A stretch of 8,808 bases of DNA from Sphingopyxis sp. Lineage in GTDB: Bacteria; Pseudomonadota; Alphaproteobacteria; Sphingomonadales; Sphingomonadaceae. This document shows positions 1 to 5,834 of this stretch, in pieces (the stretch's first letter is position 1; every line of letters starts with the position of its first letter). The notes beneath the pieces are model-generated. The model made no database searches, was not told the origin of the DNA, and was given only the letters and a program-made list of their open reading frames with translations. Both the position numbers and the translations under genes were made by a program. The stretch is taken from positions 1 through 8,808 of the forward strand of contig JACEST010000082.1 in NCBI GenBank assembly GCA_013911715.1. The letters are read 5' to 3'.

Positions 1-33
1 GCCGTCCCCGAGGATTTGAGCGCGCGTTAGGCC

Positions 34-555
34 TCACTCATATTCAACCGAAATCGGGATGCGCCCGCGGTAAATGCCGTCGTCGTCGCTCGCTACCGCC
101 AACCTTCCTCCAAAACGGAACCGCAGCCGCCCGTCGGCACCGATCTGCGGGGCGGCACCCAAATTGGTGGCCAGGTCAGCGACGCGGGCGCGGCGCCCCT
201 GATCGCTGTCGAGGAATATTTCGGCAGGGATCGTCACGCGAACGCGGCGTCCGGGGCTGCCGCTGACTACGGCTTCGCCCGTCAGTGCCAAGCCGCCCAG
301 ATCGCGAAGATCGCCGGCCGTTCGGCGCTGCCCGCTGACCGGGTCCAGCGTCACCGACCCACCGCCCCGCCCTGTAGCGACACGGCTGAAATCGAGCTCG
401 GCCGAAATTTCGATCCGCAGCGGAATTTCGTCTCCGCCGGCAACCGTCCGGTCAGAAGCCTCCGGCACTTCGCCGCACAACAGGCACGGCGCGCCGCTGG
501 CTGGCGACCAGAATAGCGCTGCAAGGCAGAGCGCGGCAGTCAGACGCAATTTCAC
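34..555 (-). CDS. Exported DUF4402-type domain protein
   Basis: This is a 173-residue protein of unknown function. Residues 1-22 look like a Sec signal peptide (basic start, hydrophobic stretch TAALCLAALFW, small residues ASGA), so it is probably exported. The rest has the look of the DUF4402 family: an LDFSRVA segment followed by a glycine-rich GGGSVTL strand, a middle region of beta-type sequence (VRVTIPAEI), and a C-terminal GGRLAV...GIYRGRIPISVEY that matches the family's usual 'GG.L.V...G.Y.G...V.V.Y' ending. Two cysteines (24 and 27) sit just after the signal peptide. The start is uncertain. GTG at 555 is the first possible start after an in-frame stop, but an AAGG sequence lies directly against it. 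TTG two codons later (549) would have a 6-nt spacing from the same AAGG. It is divergent from msrB. The family call rests on pattern resemblance only; such proteins occur among surface and pilus-associated proteins of sphingomonads. Confidence 0.7.
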   Translation of the reverse strand: MKLRLTAALCLAALFWSPASGAPCLLCGEVPEASDRTVAGGDEIPLRIEISAELDFSRVATGRGGGSVTLDPVSGQRRTAGDLRDLGGLALTGEAVVSGSPGRRVRVTIPAEIFLDSDQGRRARVADLATNLGAAPQIGADGRLRFRFGGRLAVASDDDGIYRGRIPISVEYE

Positions 556-575
556 CCTTGGGGGATAGCCCGGCT

Positions 576-585
576 ATGGTTAACC
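576..585 (-). promoter_or_regulatory. Possible CtrA half-site (TTAACCAT)
   Basis: The minus strand reads GGTTAACCAT here, about 21 bp upstream of the leftward DUF4402 gene. TTAACCAT resembles the half-site of the alphaproteobacterial cell-cycle regulator CtrA, and GGTTAACC (578-585) is itself an 8-bp palindrome. No second TTAA at the canonical 7-bp spacing is present, so this is at best a half-site and may be chance. Confidence 0.2.
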
Positions 586-614
586 GTCCGTCACCGAACT
601 ATCCTTGCCGCCTC

Positions 615-643
615 TTGTCTTGAACCCCTGCCCCTCCGATATT
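615..643 (+). promoter_or_regulatory. Candidate promoter for msrB
   Basis: TTGTCT (615-620) and GATATT (638-643) are separated by 17 bp and lie 31 bp before the msrB start, in the divergent gap. Both are near-consensus sigma-70-type hexamers. The region is otherwise non-coding on the plus strand if msrB starts at 674. Inferred from pattern only. Confidence 0.35.
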
Positions 644-673
644 GCGGCAACATCAGTCACGAAAGACGGTATC

Positions 674-1081
674 ATGACCAACAAAGCCCCACCCAAACCG
701 CTCGATCCGCTGGCGCACCACGTCCTGCGCGAAGGCGGCACCGAACGTGCTTTCACCGGTAAATATAATGATTTCAAGGGCGACGGCATGTTCTTGTGCG
801 CGGGCTGCGGCGCGCCCTTGTTCGACAGCGACAAGAAATTCGACAGCGGCTCGGGCTGGCCCAGCTACACCGCGCCTGCCGACATGGCGGCGGTCAGGGA
901 ACTCGCCGATACCAGCCACGGCATGCGCCGTGTTGAGGTGCGCTGCGCCGCTTGCGAAGGCCATTTGGGGCATGTCTTTCCCGACGGTCCCGGGCCAACG
1001 GGGCTGCGCTATTGCATCAACAGCGCCGCGCTTGACTTCGCCGCGCGCGACGCGGATGACGCGGGTCCGGGGTCTGCTTAA
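674..1081 (+). CDS. msrB: Peptide-methionine (R)-S-oxide reductase MsrB
   Basis: This enzyme reduces the R form of methionine sulfoxide in proteins back to methionine, normally with thioredoxin as electron donor. From ATG 674 it has 135 residues, full length for a single-domain MsrB. Two CxxC pairs that bind structural zinc are present (C42/C45 in CAGCG, C91/C94 in CAAC). They are followed by EGHLGHVFPDGP and the active-site block RYCINSAALDF with catalytic C114. The SGxGWPS motif has serine at position 60 where many MsrB proteins carry a resolving cysteine, so recycling may use thioredoxin directly or another cysteine. The frame is open upstream to an ATG at 605, but those 23 residues are unlike MsrB and would run through the candidate promoter, so 674 is preferred. 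No signal peptide is visible, so it is likely cytoplasmic. The penicillin-binding protein gene follows 62 bp later on the same strand. Confidence 0.93.
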   Translation: MTNKAPPKPLDPLAHHVLREGGTERAFTGKYNDFKGDGMFLCAGCGAPLFDSDKKFDSGSGWPSYTAPADMAAVRELADTSHGMRRVEVRCAACEGHLGHVFPDGPGPTGLRYCINSAALDFAARDADDAGPGSA

Positions 1082-1143
1082 TGTGGCGCTAAGCCTTGCT
1101 GCGCCATGGCCGCCAGCGCGGATGGACATAAGGACGGTATCGT

Positions 1144-3252
1144 TTGCGCGGTGAACGGCGAAATCTGGCAGCGGGCGGCAATGGCATCACAAGGGGCGGC
1201 GGCGCGGCATCGCGGGCACCGACCCCGCCGCCGCGTGCGCCCGTGCCCAGCGGCTGGCGGCGTTGGTTGCGCCGCCTCATCCGCTGGGGCCTAGGGCTTG
1301 GTCTCGTCGCTTTCGTGGCGCTCGCCGTCGCGGTCGGCATCGCGGTGCAGCGCATTCCCAGCTTTGAACAGCTCAAGGGCACCCCCGCTGGCCAGACCAT
1401 CCGCGTGCGCGCGGTCGATGGCACCGTTTTCTTCACGCTCGGCCCTAATTATGGCCGCTGGCTGCCCTTGTCCGAAGTGCCGCAGGTGATGCAGGATGCG
1501 ATGGTCGCGGTCGAGGACCGGCGCTTCCGCTATCATCCCGGCGTGGACCCAGTTGGAATCGTGCGCGCCGTTACGGTCAGCGCGACCGGCGGCGGGCGGC
1601 TGCGCGCCGTGTCCACCATCTCGCAGCAACTCGCGCGCAACCTCTTCCTGTCGAACAACCGCAGCTATGTGCGCAAGCTGCGCGAGGCGATTCTGGCCAT
1701 GGCGCTCGAATGGAAATTCTCGAAGGACCAGATCCTCGAAATTTACCTCAACAAAGTTTATTTTGGCGGCGGCAGCTATGGCATCGACGCTGCCTCGCGG
1801 ACATTTTTCGGGCACAGTGCGACCGAAATGTCGCTGTCCGAAGCCGCCGTGGTTGCGGGCCTCGTCAAGGCGCCGTCGCGCTATGCGCCCACGGCCGACC
1901 CCAAAGCCGCGCTGGGCCGCGCCGGGGTGGTGCTGGGGGTGATGGCTGATGCCGGCGTCATCTCGGCTGCCGAGGCCGCCAACACCAAACCCGCCAACGT
2001 CCGCATGGCGCAGGAAAGCGGCCAGAACAGCGCGCGCTATTTCACCGACTGGGTCTTGCCCCAGCTCGATCTGGTGATTGACGAAGGCACGGCGGCGCTC
2101 GATGTCTGGACGACGCTTGACCTTAATCTTCAGCGCGCGGCGACGGCGTCGATTCAGACCAATGTGCCGCGCGGAGTGCAAGGCGCGCTGGTCAGCCTCG
2201 ACCGCGATGGCGCGGTGCGCGCGATGGTCGGCGGCACCGATTATGTCTCCTCCAACTATAACCGCGCGACCCAGGCGGTGCGCCAACCGGGCTCGGCGTG
2301 GAAATTATTCGTCTATCTCGCCGCGCTAGAGGCCGGTCTGCGCGTCGATGACAAGGTGGTCGACCAGCCCGTCACCATCAATGGCTGGAGCCCGCGCAAC
2401 TCGACCGGGCGCTATTCGGGCGAAATGACCGTCCGCACCGCCTTTGCCAATTCGATCAACACGGTGGCGGCGGTGATGGGCGACGAAATCGGCTTTTCGG
2501 CGGTCGCGGGCATGGCGCGGCGCTTTGGCATTACCACGCCGGTCAACACCCACCCATCGATGGTGCTTGGCACCGCCGAAGTGCGCGTCATCGACATGAC
2601 CGCCGCTTTTGCTGCCGTCGCGCGTCGCGGCGTGTCGGTCGCGCCCTATGGCATTACCAAGGTGGCGACGACCGAGGGCGAGCTGCTGTATCAGCGCAAG
2701 GCCGTCGCGGGCGCGCGGCTGGTCGATGATTGGGTTGCGGCGGGCATTACCGATCTGCTTCAGACCGCGGTCAACACCGGCACGGGCCGCGCGGCGCAAA
2801 TCGGGCGACCGGTCGCGGGCAAGACGGGCACGACCTCCAGCAACAAGGACGGCTGGTTCCTGGGTTTCTCAAGCGGCCTCACCACCGGCGTATGGATGGG
2901 CCGCGACGACGCCAAAGCGGTCGGCGGACTGCAGGGCGGCCGCGCGCCGGCGCGCGCCTTTTCGCAATATATGCGCATCGCCGTCGCGCGCCGCCCGGTT
3001 GAACCCTTCGATACCGAAGTCGTGCTGCCCGAATGGCAACTTGAAGAAGAGGGCGAGGCCTATTTCGGCGAGCCGGGGGCGGATGGCTTTGTCGATGAAA
3101 ATGGCATGCCGATTGAGCTGCCGGTCGATCCGCGCGTCGAAGGAGGCGGTGAATTCGCGCCCCCGCCCAAGGAGCCGTTGGAGCAGCAACTCGACCAGGA
3201 CTGGCTCAACGAACAGACGGGCGCTCCGCCGACCCAGCCGCCGCCTAGGTAA
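1144..3252 (+). CDS. Class A penicillin-binding protein (PBP1A family, transglycosylase/transpeptidase)
   Basis: This is a bifunctional peptidoglycan synthase of 702 residues that polymerises glycan strands and cross-links peptides on the periplasmic face of the inner membrane. A basic, proline-rich cytoplasmic tail precedes one membrane helix (about 47-69). The GT51 transglycosylase domain follows, with catalytic E124 in VEDRRF, then STISQQLARNLFL and KDQILEIYLNKVYFGGGSYG. The transpeptidase domain has all three motifs: SxxK (nucleophile S384, K387 in GSAWK), SxN (S437-I-N439) and KTG (560-562, in KTGTTSSNKDGWF). The tail is acidic and then proline-rich. The TTG start at 1144 has AAGGA at 1130-1134 with a 9-nt spacing, and an in-frame stop at 1129-1131 excludes anything earlier; GTG at 1243 is a weaker alternative. 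The gene may be co-transcribed with msrB. Its 3' end overlaps the convergent metallopeptidase gene by 8 bp. I do not assign mrcA versus pbpC-like subtype with certainty. Confidence 0.93.
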   Translation: MRGERRNLAAGGNGITRGGGAASRAPTPPPRAPVPSGWRRWLRRLIRWGLGLGLVAFVALAVAVGIAVQRIPSFEQLKGTPAGQTIRVRAVDGTVFFTLGPNYGRWLPLSEVPQVMQDAMVAVEDRRFRYHPGVDPVGIVRAVTVSATGGGRLRAVSTISQQLARNLFLSNNRSYVRKLREAILAMALEWKFSKDQILEIYLNKVYFGGGSYGIDAASRTFFGHSATEMSLSEAAVVAGLVKAPSRYAPTADPKAALGRAGVVLGVMADAGVISAAEAANTKPANVRMAQESGQNSARYFTDWVLPQLDLVIDEGTAALDVWTTLDLNLQRAATASIQTNVPRGVQGALVSLDRDGAVRAMVGGTDYVSSNYNRATQAVRQPGSAWKLFVYLAALEAGLRVDDKVVDQPVTINGWSPRNSTGRYSGEMTVRTAFANSINTVAAVMGDEIGFSAVAGMARRFGITTPVNTHPSMVLGTAEVRVIDMTAAFAAVARRGVSVAPYGITKVATTEGELLYQRKAVAGARLVDDWVAAGITDLLQTAVNTGTGRAAQIGRPVAGKTGTTSSNKDGWFLGFSSGLTTGVWMGRDDAKAVGGLQGGRAPARAFSQYMRIAVARRPVEPFDTEVVLPEWQLEEEGEAYFGEPGADGFVDENGMPIELPVDPRVEGGGEFAPPPKEPLEQQLDQDWLNEQTGAPPTQPPPR

Positions 3253-3961
3253 ACCGGTAACGGTGCAAATTGCGACCATGCGCCTTCAGCCAGCGCCGCG
3301 CTGAATCGACCGGGGCGCCGTTCAATTCGTCGACCAGGTCGTGAAATGCGGGGCCATGGTGCATATACACGCGGTGCGCGACCTCGTGCGCGACTGTTGC
3401 ACGGCGCACCGCGTCGGGGGCCATGATCAGCCGCCAGCTATAGCGCAGCCGCCCGTCGGCGGCACAGCTGCCCCAGCGGCTGCGCGGATCGCCCACCGCA
3501 ACGCTGGTGACGGCAATGCCATGCGCCGCTGCGAGCGCGTGGCTTTCGGCGTCGAGCAAGGCCAACGCCTCGGCCTTCAGCCAGCGGCCGACGCGCGGCC
3601 CGACAGTTTCGGCAGGGCCGCCCAGCGCCAGCCTTGACCCATCATCGTGCACCTTGCGCGGCAGCGCCGGGTCCCAGTCGATCCGCCGCAGCGCGCCCCG
3701 CACCGGCAAACTCGCTCCTGCGATAACCGGAATAGGCCCGCTGTCACGCGCAACTTGACCCGCGATCCAGCCCTGTTGTTCGCGCGCCCACGCCAATGCC
3801 TGCCGCGCGCTTGCCCGCGGCGGCACGGTCAGACGCAGCTCGCCGCGCGCTGCATCGAACACCAGCCGGTATCGCCGTGCCGCCGCGTGGCGCACCAGCC
3901 GCAATGGCCAGTCCTGCCCCGCGGCCGCAATCAGCAGTGTTTCAGACTTCGCGTTCAACAA
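3245..3961 (-). CDS. YgjP/SprT-like zinc metallopeptidase (DUF45, M48-like)
   Basis: This is a predicted zinc metallopeptidase of the YgjP (DUF45) type; its substrate is unknown. With the TTG start at 3961 it has 238 residues. The C-terminal half carries the family signature: RWGSC (about 162-166), then ATVAHEVAHRVYMHHGPAF with zinc ligands H192 and H196, catalytic E193, and probably H202 as third ligand. An N-terminal beta-rich part includes YRLVFDAARGELRLTVPP. No signal peptide is visible, so it is probably cytoplasmic. The frame is open to an ATG at 4108, but that part lies wholly inside the upstream cysteine-cluster gene and does not resemble the family. TTG 3961 has GGAA 7 nt before it and overlaps the upstream gene by 20 bp, suggesting translational coupling. 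A second TTG follows directly at 3958. It is the last gene of the operon and ends 8 bp inside the convergent penicillin-binding protein gene. Confidence 0.85.
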   Translation of the reverse strand: MLNAKSETLLIAAAGQDWPLRLVRHAAARRYRLVFDAARGELRLTVPPRASARQALAWAREQQGWIAGQVARDSGPIPVIAGASLPVRGALRRIDWDPALPRKVHDDGSRLALGGPAETVGPRVGRWLKAEALALLDAESHALAAAHGIAVTSVAVGDPRSRWGSCAADGRLRYSWRLIMAPDAVRRATVAHEVAHRVYMHHGPAFHDLVDELNGAPVDSARRWLKAHGRNLHRYRFT

Positions 3962-4388
3962 GATGCTGTTCCAGCGGCCCGGCGAAGGTTTCGCTGACCG
4001 TCCAGCCGATAATCGACTGACCCGCACGGTGCACGGCGTCGCGGTCGCCGCTTTCCAGATAATGCCAGGCGGGCAATGGCCGGTCATCGGCGCGCAGACG
4101 ATAGGCACAGGTCATCGGCAACCACTCAATCTCGGCAATTTTGTGGCGGCTCAGCGTCAGGCAATCGGGCACATGCACCCGTCGCCGCGAATAATCGGTG
4201 CAGCGCGCCGTCGCCGCGTCGATCATGCGGCACACCACATTGGTCGGGTAAATCCGCCCGGTTTCCTCATCTTCCAGCTTGTGCAGGCAACATTTGCCGC
4301 ACCCGTCGCACAATGCCTCCCACTGGCCGGCATCAAGGCTATGCAACGGCGCTTCCCACCAGCGGCCAGTGGTTGTCACTTGACCCAT
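3942..4388 (-). CDS. YcgN/UPF0260-type cysteine-cluster protein
   Basis: This 148-residue soluble protein belongs to the YcgN (UPF0260) group within the YkgJ-like proteins, thought to bind zinc or iron; the precise role is unknown. It has eight cysteines: C27, C30, C33 and C34 in CDGCGKCC, then C53, C63, C76 and C94, a pattern typical of the family. Other family-like segments are IYPTNVVCRMID, VPDCLTLS, IEWLPMTCAYR and the C-terminal SIIGWTVSE. The length is normal for the family. The start ATG at 4388 lies inside the 3' end of the upstream Sco gene (13-bp overlap), and its own 3' end overlaps the metallopeptidase gene by 20 bp, so all three are probably translated as a coupled operon. The link to a copper chaperone is suggestive of metal handling, but this is inference from position. 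Confidence 0.9.
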   Translation of the reverse strand: MGQVTTTGRWWEAPLHSLDAGQWEALCDGCGKCCLHKLEDEETGRIYPTNVVCRMIDAATARCTDYSRRRVHVPDCLTLSRHKIAEIEWLPMTCAYRLRADDRPLPAWHYLESGDRDAVHRAGQSIIGWTVSETFAGPLEQHLVEREV

Positions 4389-5011
4389 CGGTCCAAGTCG
4401 GCGGCGACCAGTGCGGGCCGGCCCTCGTCACCGGGCGTCGTCACATCGTCGATCGGTAGCAGCGCCAGCGGTTCGCCCTCGGGCCCCATCAGAAAGGCGA
4501 GCTGGGTGTGCGCCATCAAATAACGGTCGGGGGCCGACCCTTCCTGCTTTTTATACGAGACAGCGAACGCCTTGGCGGCGGCAGCCACCGCCTCTTCGCT
4601 GCCCGTCAGGCCCAGCAGGCGCGGGTGGTAACGCGCGACGAAGGGCGCGAGCGCTGCGGGCGTGTCGCGGGCGGGGTCGATGCTGATGAAGATCGGCGCG
4701 ATGCGCGCGCCGCGTTCGGGGTCGATCGCCTCGAACTGGCGCAGCCCCGCCATTAATTTCTGCAAATCGACCGGGCAGACATCGGGGCAAAAACTATAGC
4801 CGAAGTAGATCAGGCGGTATTGTCCCGCAAAATCCCGGTCGGTCACCGCGCGCCCGCGCTGATCGGTCAGCGCGAACGGGCCGCCGATCGCCGCGCCTTG
4901 CAGCGGCGGTTCGGCGTCCTGCGCCGGGCTGCATGCGGCGAGCGCGGCAGCCAATCCCAGCATCAGGGTTGCACGAAACGGGGGGAAGGCCCCATAGTAG
5001 CGGTTCATCAT
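4376..5011 (-). CDS. Sco-family copper chaperone lipoprotein (SCO1/SenC)
   Basis: Sco/SenC proteins are thioredoxin-fold copper chaperones that help assemble the CuA site of cytochrome c oxidase. The protein has 211 residues. A lipoprotein signal ends in LAAC with lipidated C27, so it is expected to be membrane-anchored and facing the periplasm. The core carries the copper-binding motif CPDVCP (C75, C79) after YFGYSF, then PIFISIDPARDTPA. A histidine in the MAHTQLAFLMGPEG segment (H168) matches the third copper ligand of the family. All metal ligands are thus present. Two consecutive ATG codons (5011, 5008) are possible; AAGG lies 8 nt before the first. It is the first gene of a leftward operon with the YcgN-type and YgjP-like genes. 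No cytochrome oxidase subunit gene is visible in the window. It is divergent from the ankyrin gene across a short gap that contains an inverted repeat. Confidence 0.9.
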   Translation of the reverse strand: MMNRYYGAFPPFRATLMLGLAAALAACSPAQDAEPPLQGAAIGGPFALTDQRGRAVTDRDFAGQYRLIYFGYSFCPDVCPVDLQKLMAGLRQFEAIDPERGARIAPIFISIDPARDTPAALAPFVARYHPRLLGLTGSEEAVAAAAKAFAVSYKKQEGSAPDRYLMAHTQLAFLMGPEGEPLALLPIDDVTTPGDEGRPALVAADLDRWVK

Positions 5012-5040
5012 GCCGCCAGCCTTGCTGGCTTATGGCGGCA
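5011..5040. promoter_or_regulatory. Inverted repeat in the Sco/ankyrin divergent gap
   Basis: TGCCGCCA (5011-5018) and TGGCGGCA (5033-5040) form a perfect 8-bp inverted repeat with a 14-bp spacer. A second, overlapping hairpin is possible inside it: GCCAGC (5015-5020), loop CTT, GCTGGC (5024-5029). The left arm touches the Sco start codon. In Sco mRNA the Shine-Dalgarno AAGG would lie in the loop of the outer hairpin. The gap between the two genes is only 54 bp, so this repeat occupies over half of it. It could be an operator shared by both genes or an RNA structure at the Sco start. Confidence 0.4.
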
Positions 5041-5065
5041 AAATCAACCGTTCGTCAGGTGAACC

Positions 5066-5683
5066 ATGACTCGTTTTGCCGCATTCTCGCTTCGTTCGCT
5101 CACTTTGGCGCTGGCGGCGTCGCTGCTGTTCCCGGCGGGCGCGGCGGCGCAATTTTCCGACAGCTATAATTTCCTCAAAGCCGTCCGCGAACGCGACGGC
5201 AACCAGGCAACCAAGCTGCTGAACGACGAAACCACCCGCGTTATCAACACGCGGGACAGTTCGAGCGGCGAAACCGCGCTCGCCATTGTTGTCAAAAACC
5301 GCGACCTCACCTGGACGCGTTTCCTGCTGGCAAAGGGGGCCAACCCGGGCATCGGCGACAAGGAAGGCGTGACCCCGCTGATGCACGCCACACTGCTCGG
5401 CTTTGCCGAAGGTGCCGAAGCCTTGCTGGGGCGCGGCGCGGCGGTCGACCAGAATAACAGCCGCGGCGAAACCGCGCTGATCCTCGCGGTCCAGCGCCGC
5501 GACGCGGCGATGGTGCGGATGTTGATCAAGCGCGGCGCCAACCCCGACAAGGCCGATCATATCGCCGGCCTGTCGGCGCGTGATTATGCCAAACGCGACG
5601 ACCGCACGGGCACGATGCTCGCGCTGCTTGACGCGAAAGACGAAACCGCCAAGCCGCTCGGGCCAGTGTTCGGGCCGAACTGA
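5066..5683 (+). CDS. Secreted ankyrin-repeat protein
   Basis: This 205-residue protein of unknown function has ankyrin repeats, which bind other proteins. Residues 1-28 form a Sec signal peptide (hydrophobic LTLALAASLLFPAG, then AAA before Q29), so it is likely periplasmic or secreted. Ankyrin repeats follow at about 33-64 (degenerate), 67-98 (GETALAIVVKNRD...LLAKGANP), 101-131 (GVTPLMHATLLGF...), 134-165 (GETALILAVQRRD...LIKRGANP) and a partial last repeat at 168-190. The C-terminal tail is short and proline/glycine-rich. The ATG at 5066 has AGG at 5057-5059 with a 6-nt spacing. It is divergent from the Sco operon and followed by a long inverted repeat. The partner protein cannot be read from the sequence. 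Similar small exported ankyrin proteins occur as single genes in alphaproteobacteria. Confidence 0.88.
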   Translation: MTRFAAFSLRSLTLALAASLLFPAGAAAQFSDSYNFLKAVRERDGNQATKLLNDETTRVINTRDSSSGETALAIVVKNRDLTWTRFLLAKGANPGIGDKEGVTPLMHATLLGFAEGAEALLGRGAAVDQNNSRGETALILAVQRRDAAMVRMLIKRGANPDKADHIAGLSARDYAKRDDRTGTMLALLDAKDETAKPLGPVFGPN

Positions 5684-5692
5684 AGGTCAGCG

Positions 5693-5770
5693 CGTCGCCC
5701 CTGCGCAGGCAGGGGCCGCGATCGGCATTGCGCGATTTTTCCAACGGCCCCTGCCTGCGCAGGGGCGACG
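5693..5770. repeat. 26-bp perfect inverted-repeat pair (REP-like doublet 1)
   Basis: The segment 5693-5718 is the exact reverse complement of 5745-5770, with a 26-bp spacer (5719-5744). Each arm contains its own hairpin: CCCCTGC, loop GCAG, GCAGGGG. It lies between the ankyrin gene and the RibB fusion, 9 bp after the ankyrin stop. It may act as a transcription terminator or RNA-stabilising structure, and has the layout of a pair of inverted REP elements. The same GCAG-loop hairpin with a different stem recurs at 8279-8348. Confidence 0.85.
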
Positions 5771-5784
5771 ACTTTACTTGCAAA

Positions 5785-5823
5785 TCACATCGTGATGTGA
5801 GATTGATGAGCGGTCTCACATCA
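5785..5823. promoter_or_regulatory. Operator-like triple repeat upstream of the RibB fusion
   Basis: The 7-bp word TCACATC or its complement GATGTGA occurs three times: 5785-5791, 5794-5800 (inverted) and 5816-5822 (direct). The first two form a perfect palindrome with a 2-bp centre. The second and third extend to a 10-bp perfect inverted repeat, TGATGTGAGA (5793-5802) and TCTCACATCA (5814-5823), with an 11-bp spacer. The last base overlaps the Shine-Dalgarno AGGAAG. A weak -35-like TTGCAA sits at 5778-5783, but its expected -10 is poor (GATTGA, 5801-5806). This is a strong candidate protein-binding site, or alternatively an mRNA hairpin next to the ribosome binding site. Confidence 0.55.
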
Positions 5824-5828
5824 GGAAG
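5823..5828 (+). promoter_or_regulatory. Shine-Dalgarno AGGAAG fixing the RibB fusion start
   Basis: AGGAAG ends 6 nt before ATG 5835. This strong site supports translation from 5835 and therefore inclusion of the N-terminal helix-turn-helix in the protein. A start at the internal ATG 6072, where a plain RibB-like core would begin, has no comparable site immediately upstream. Confidence 0.75.
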
Positions 5829-5834
5829 TGAAAA

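Noticed and set aside
605..673. N-terminal extension of msrB from ATG 605
   Set aside because: The 23 residues are not MsrB-like, include no signal peptide, and overlap the best promoter candidate; ATG 674 gives the normal length.
653..1129. Open minus-strand frame of 158 codons opposite msrB
   Set aside because: msrB has all its catalytic and zinc motifs on the other strand; this frame has none.
1291..2286. Open minus-strand frame of 331 codons opposite the penicillin-binding protein
   Set aside because: It is a shadow of a well-supported gene, with shadow-type composition and no motif.
3962..4108. Upstream extension of the metallopeptidase gene to ATG 4108
   Set aside because: The extra 49 residues lie entirely within the cysteine-cluster gene in another frame and do not resemble the family; TTG 3961 with GGAA in front fits better.
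5693..5770. Transposon or insertion-sequence ends
   Set aside because: The inverted arms are only 26 bp apart, enclose no gene, and no target-site duplication is visible, so a REP-like doublet fits better than a mobile element with its own transposase.
5693..5770. CRISPR array
   Set aside because: There are only two inverted copies, not direct repeats with regular spacers, and no cas gene nearby.
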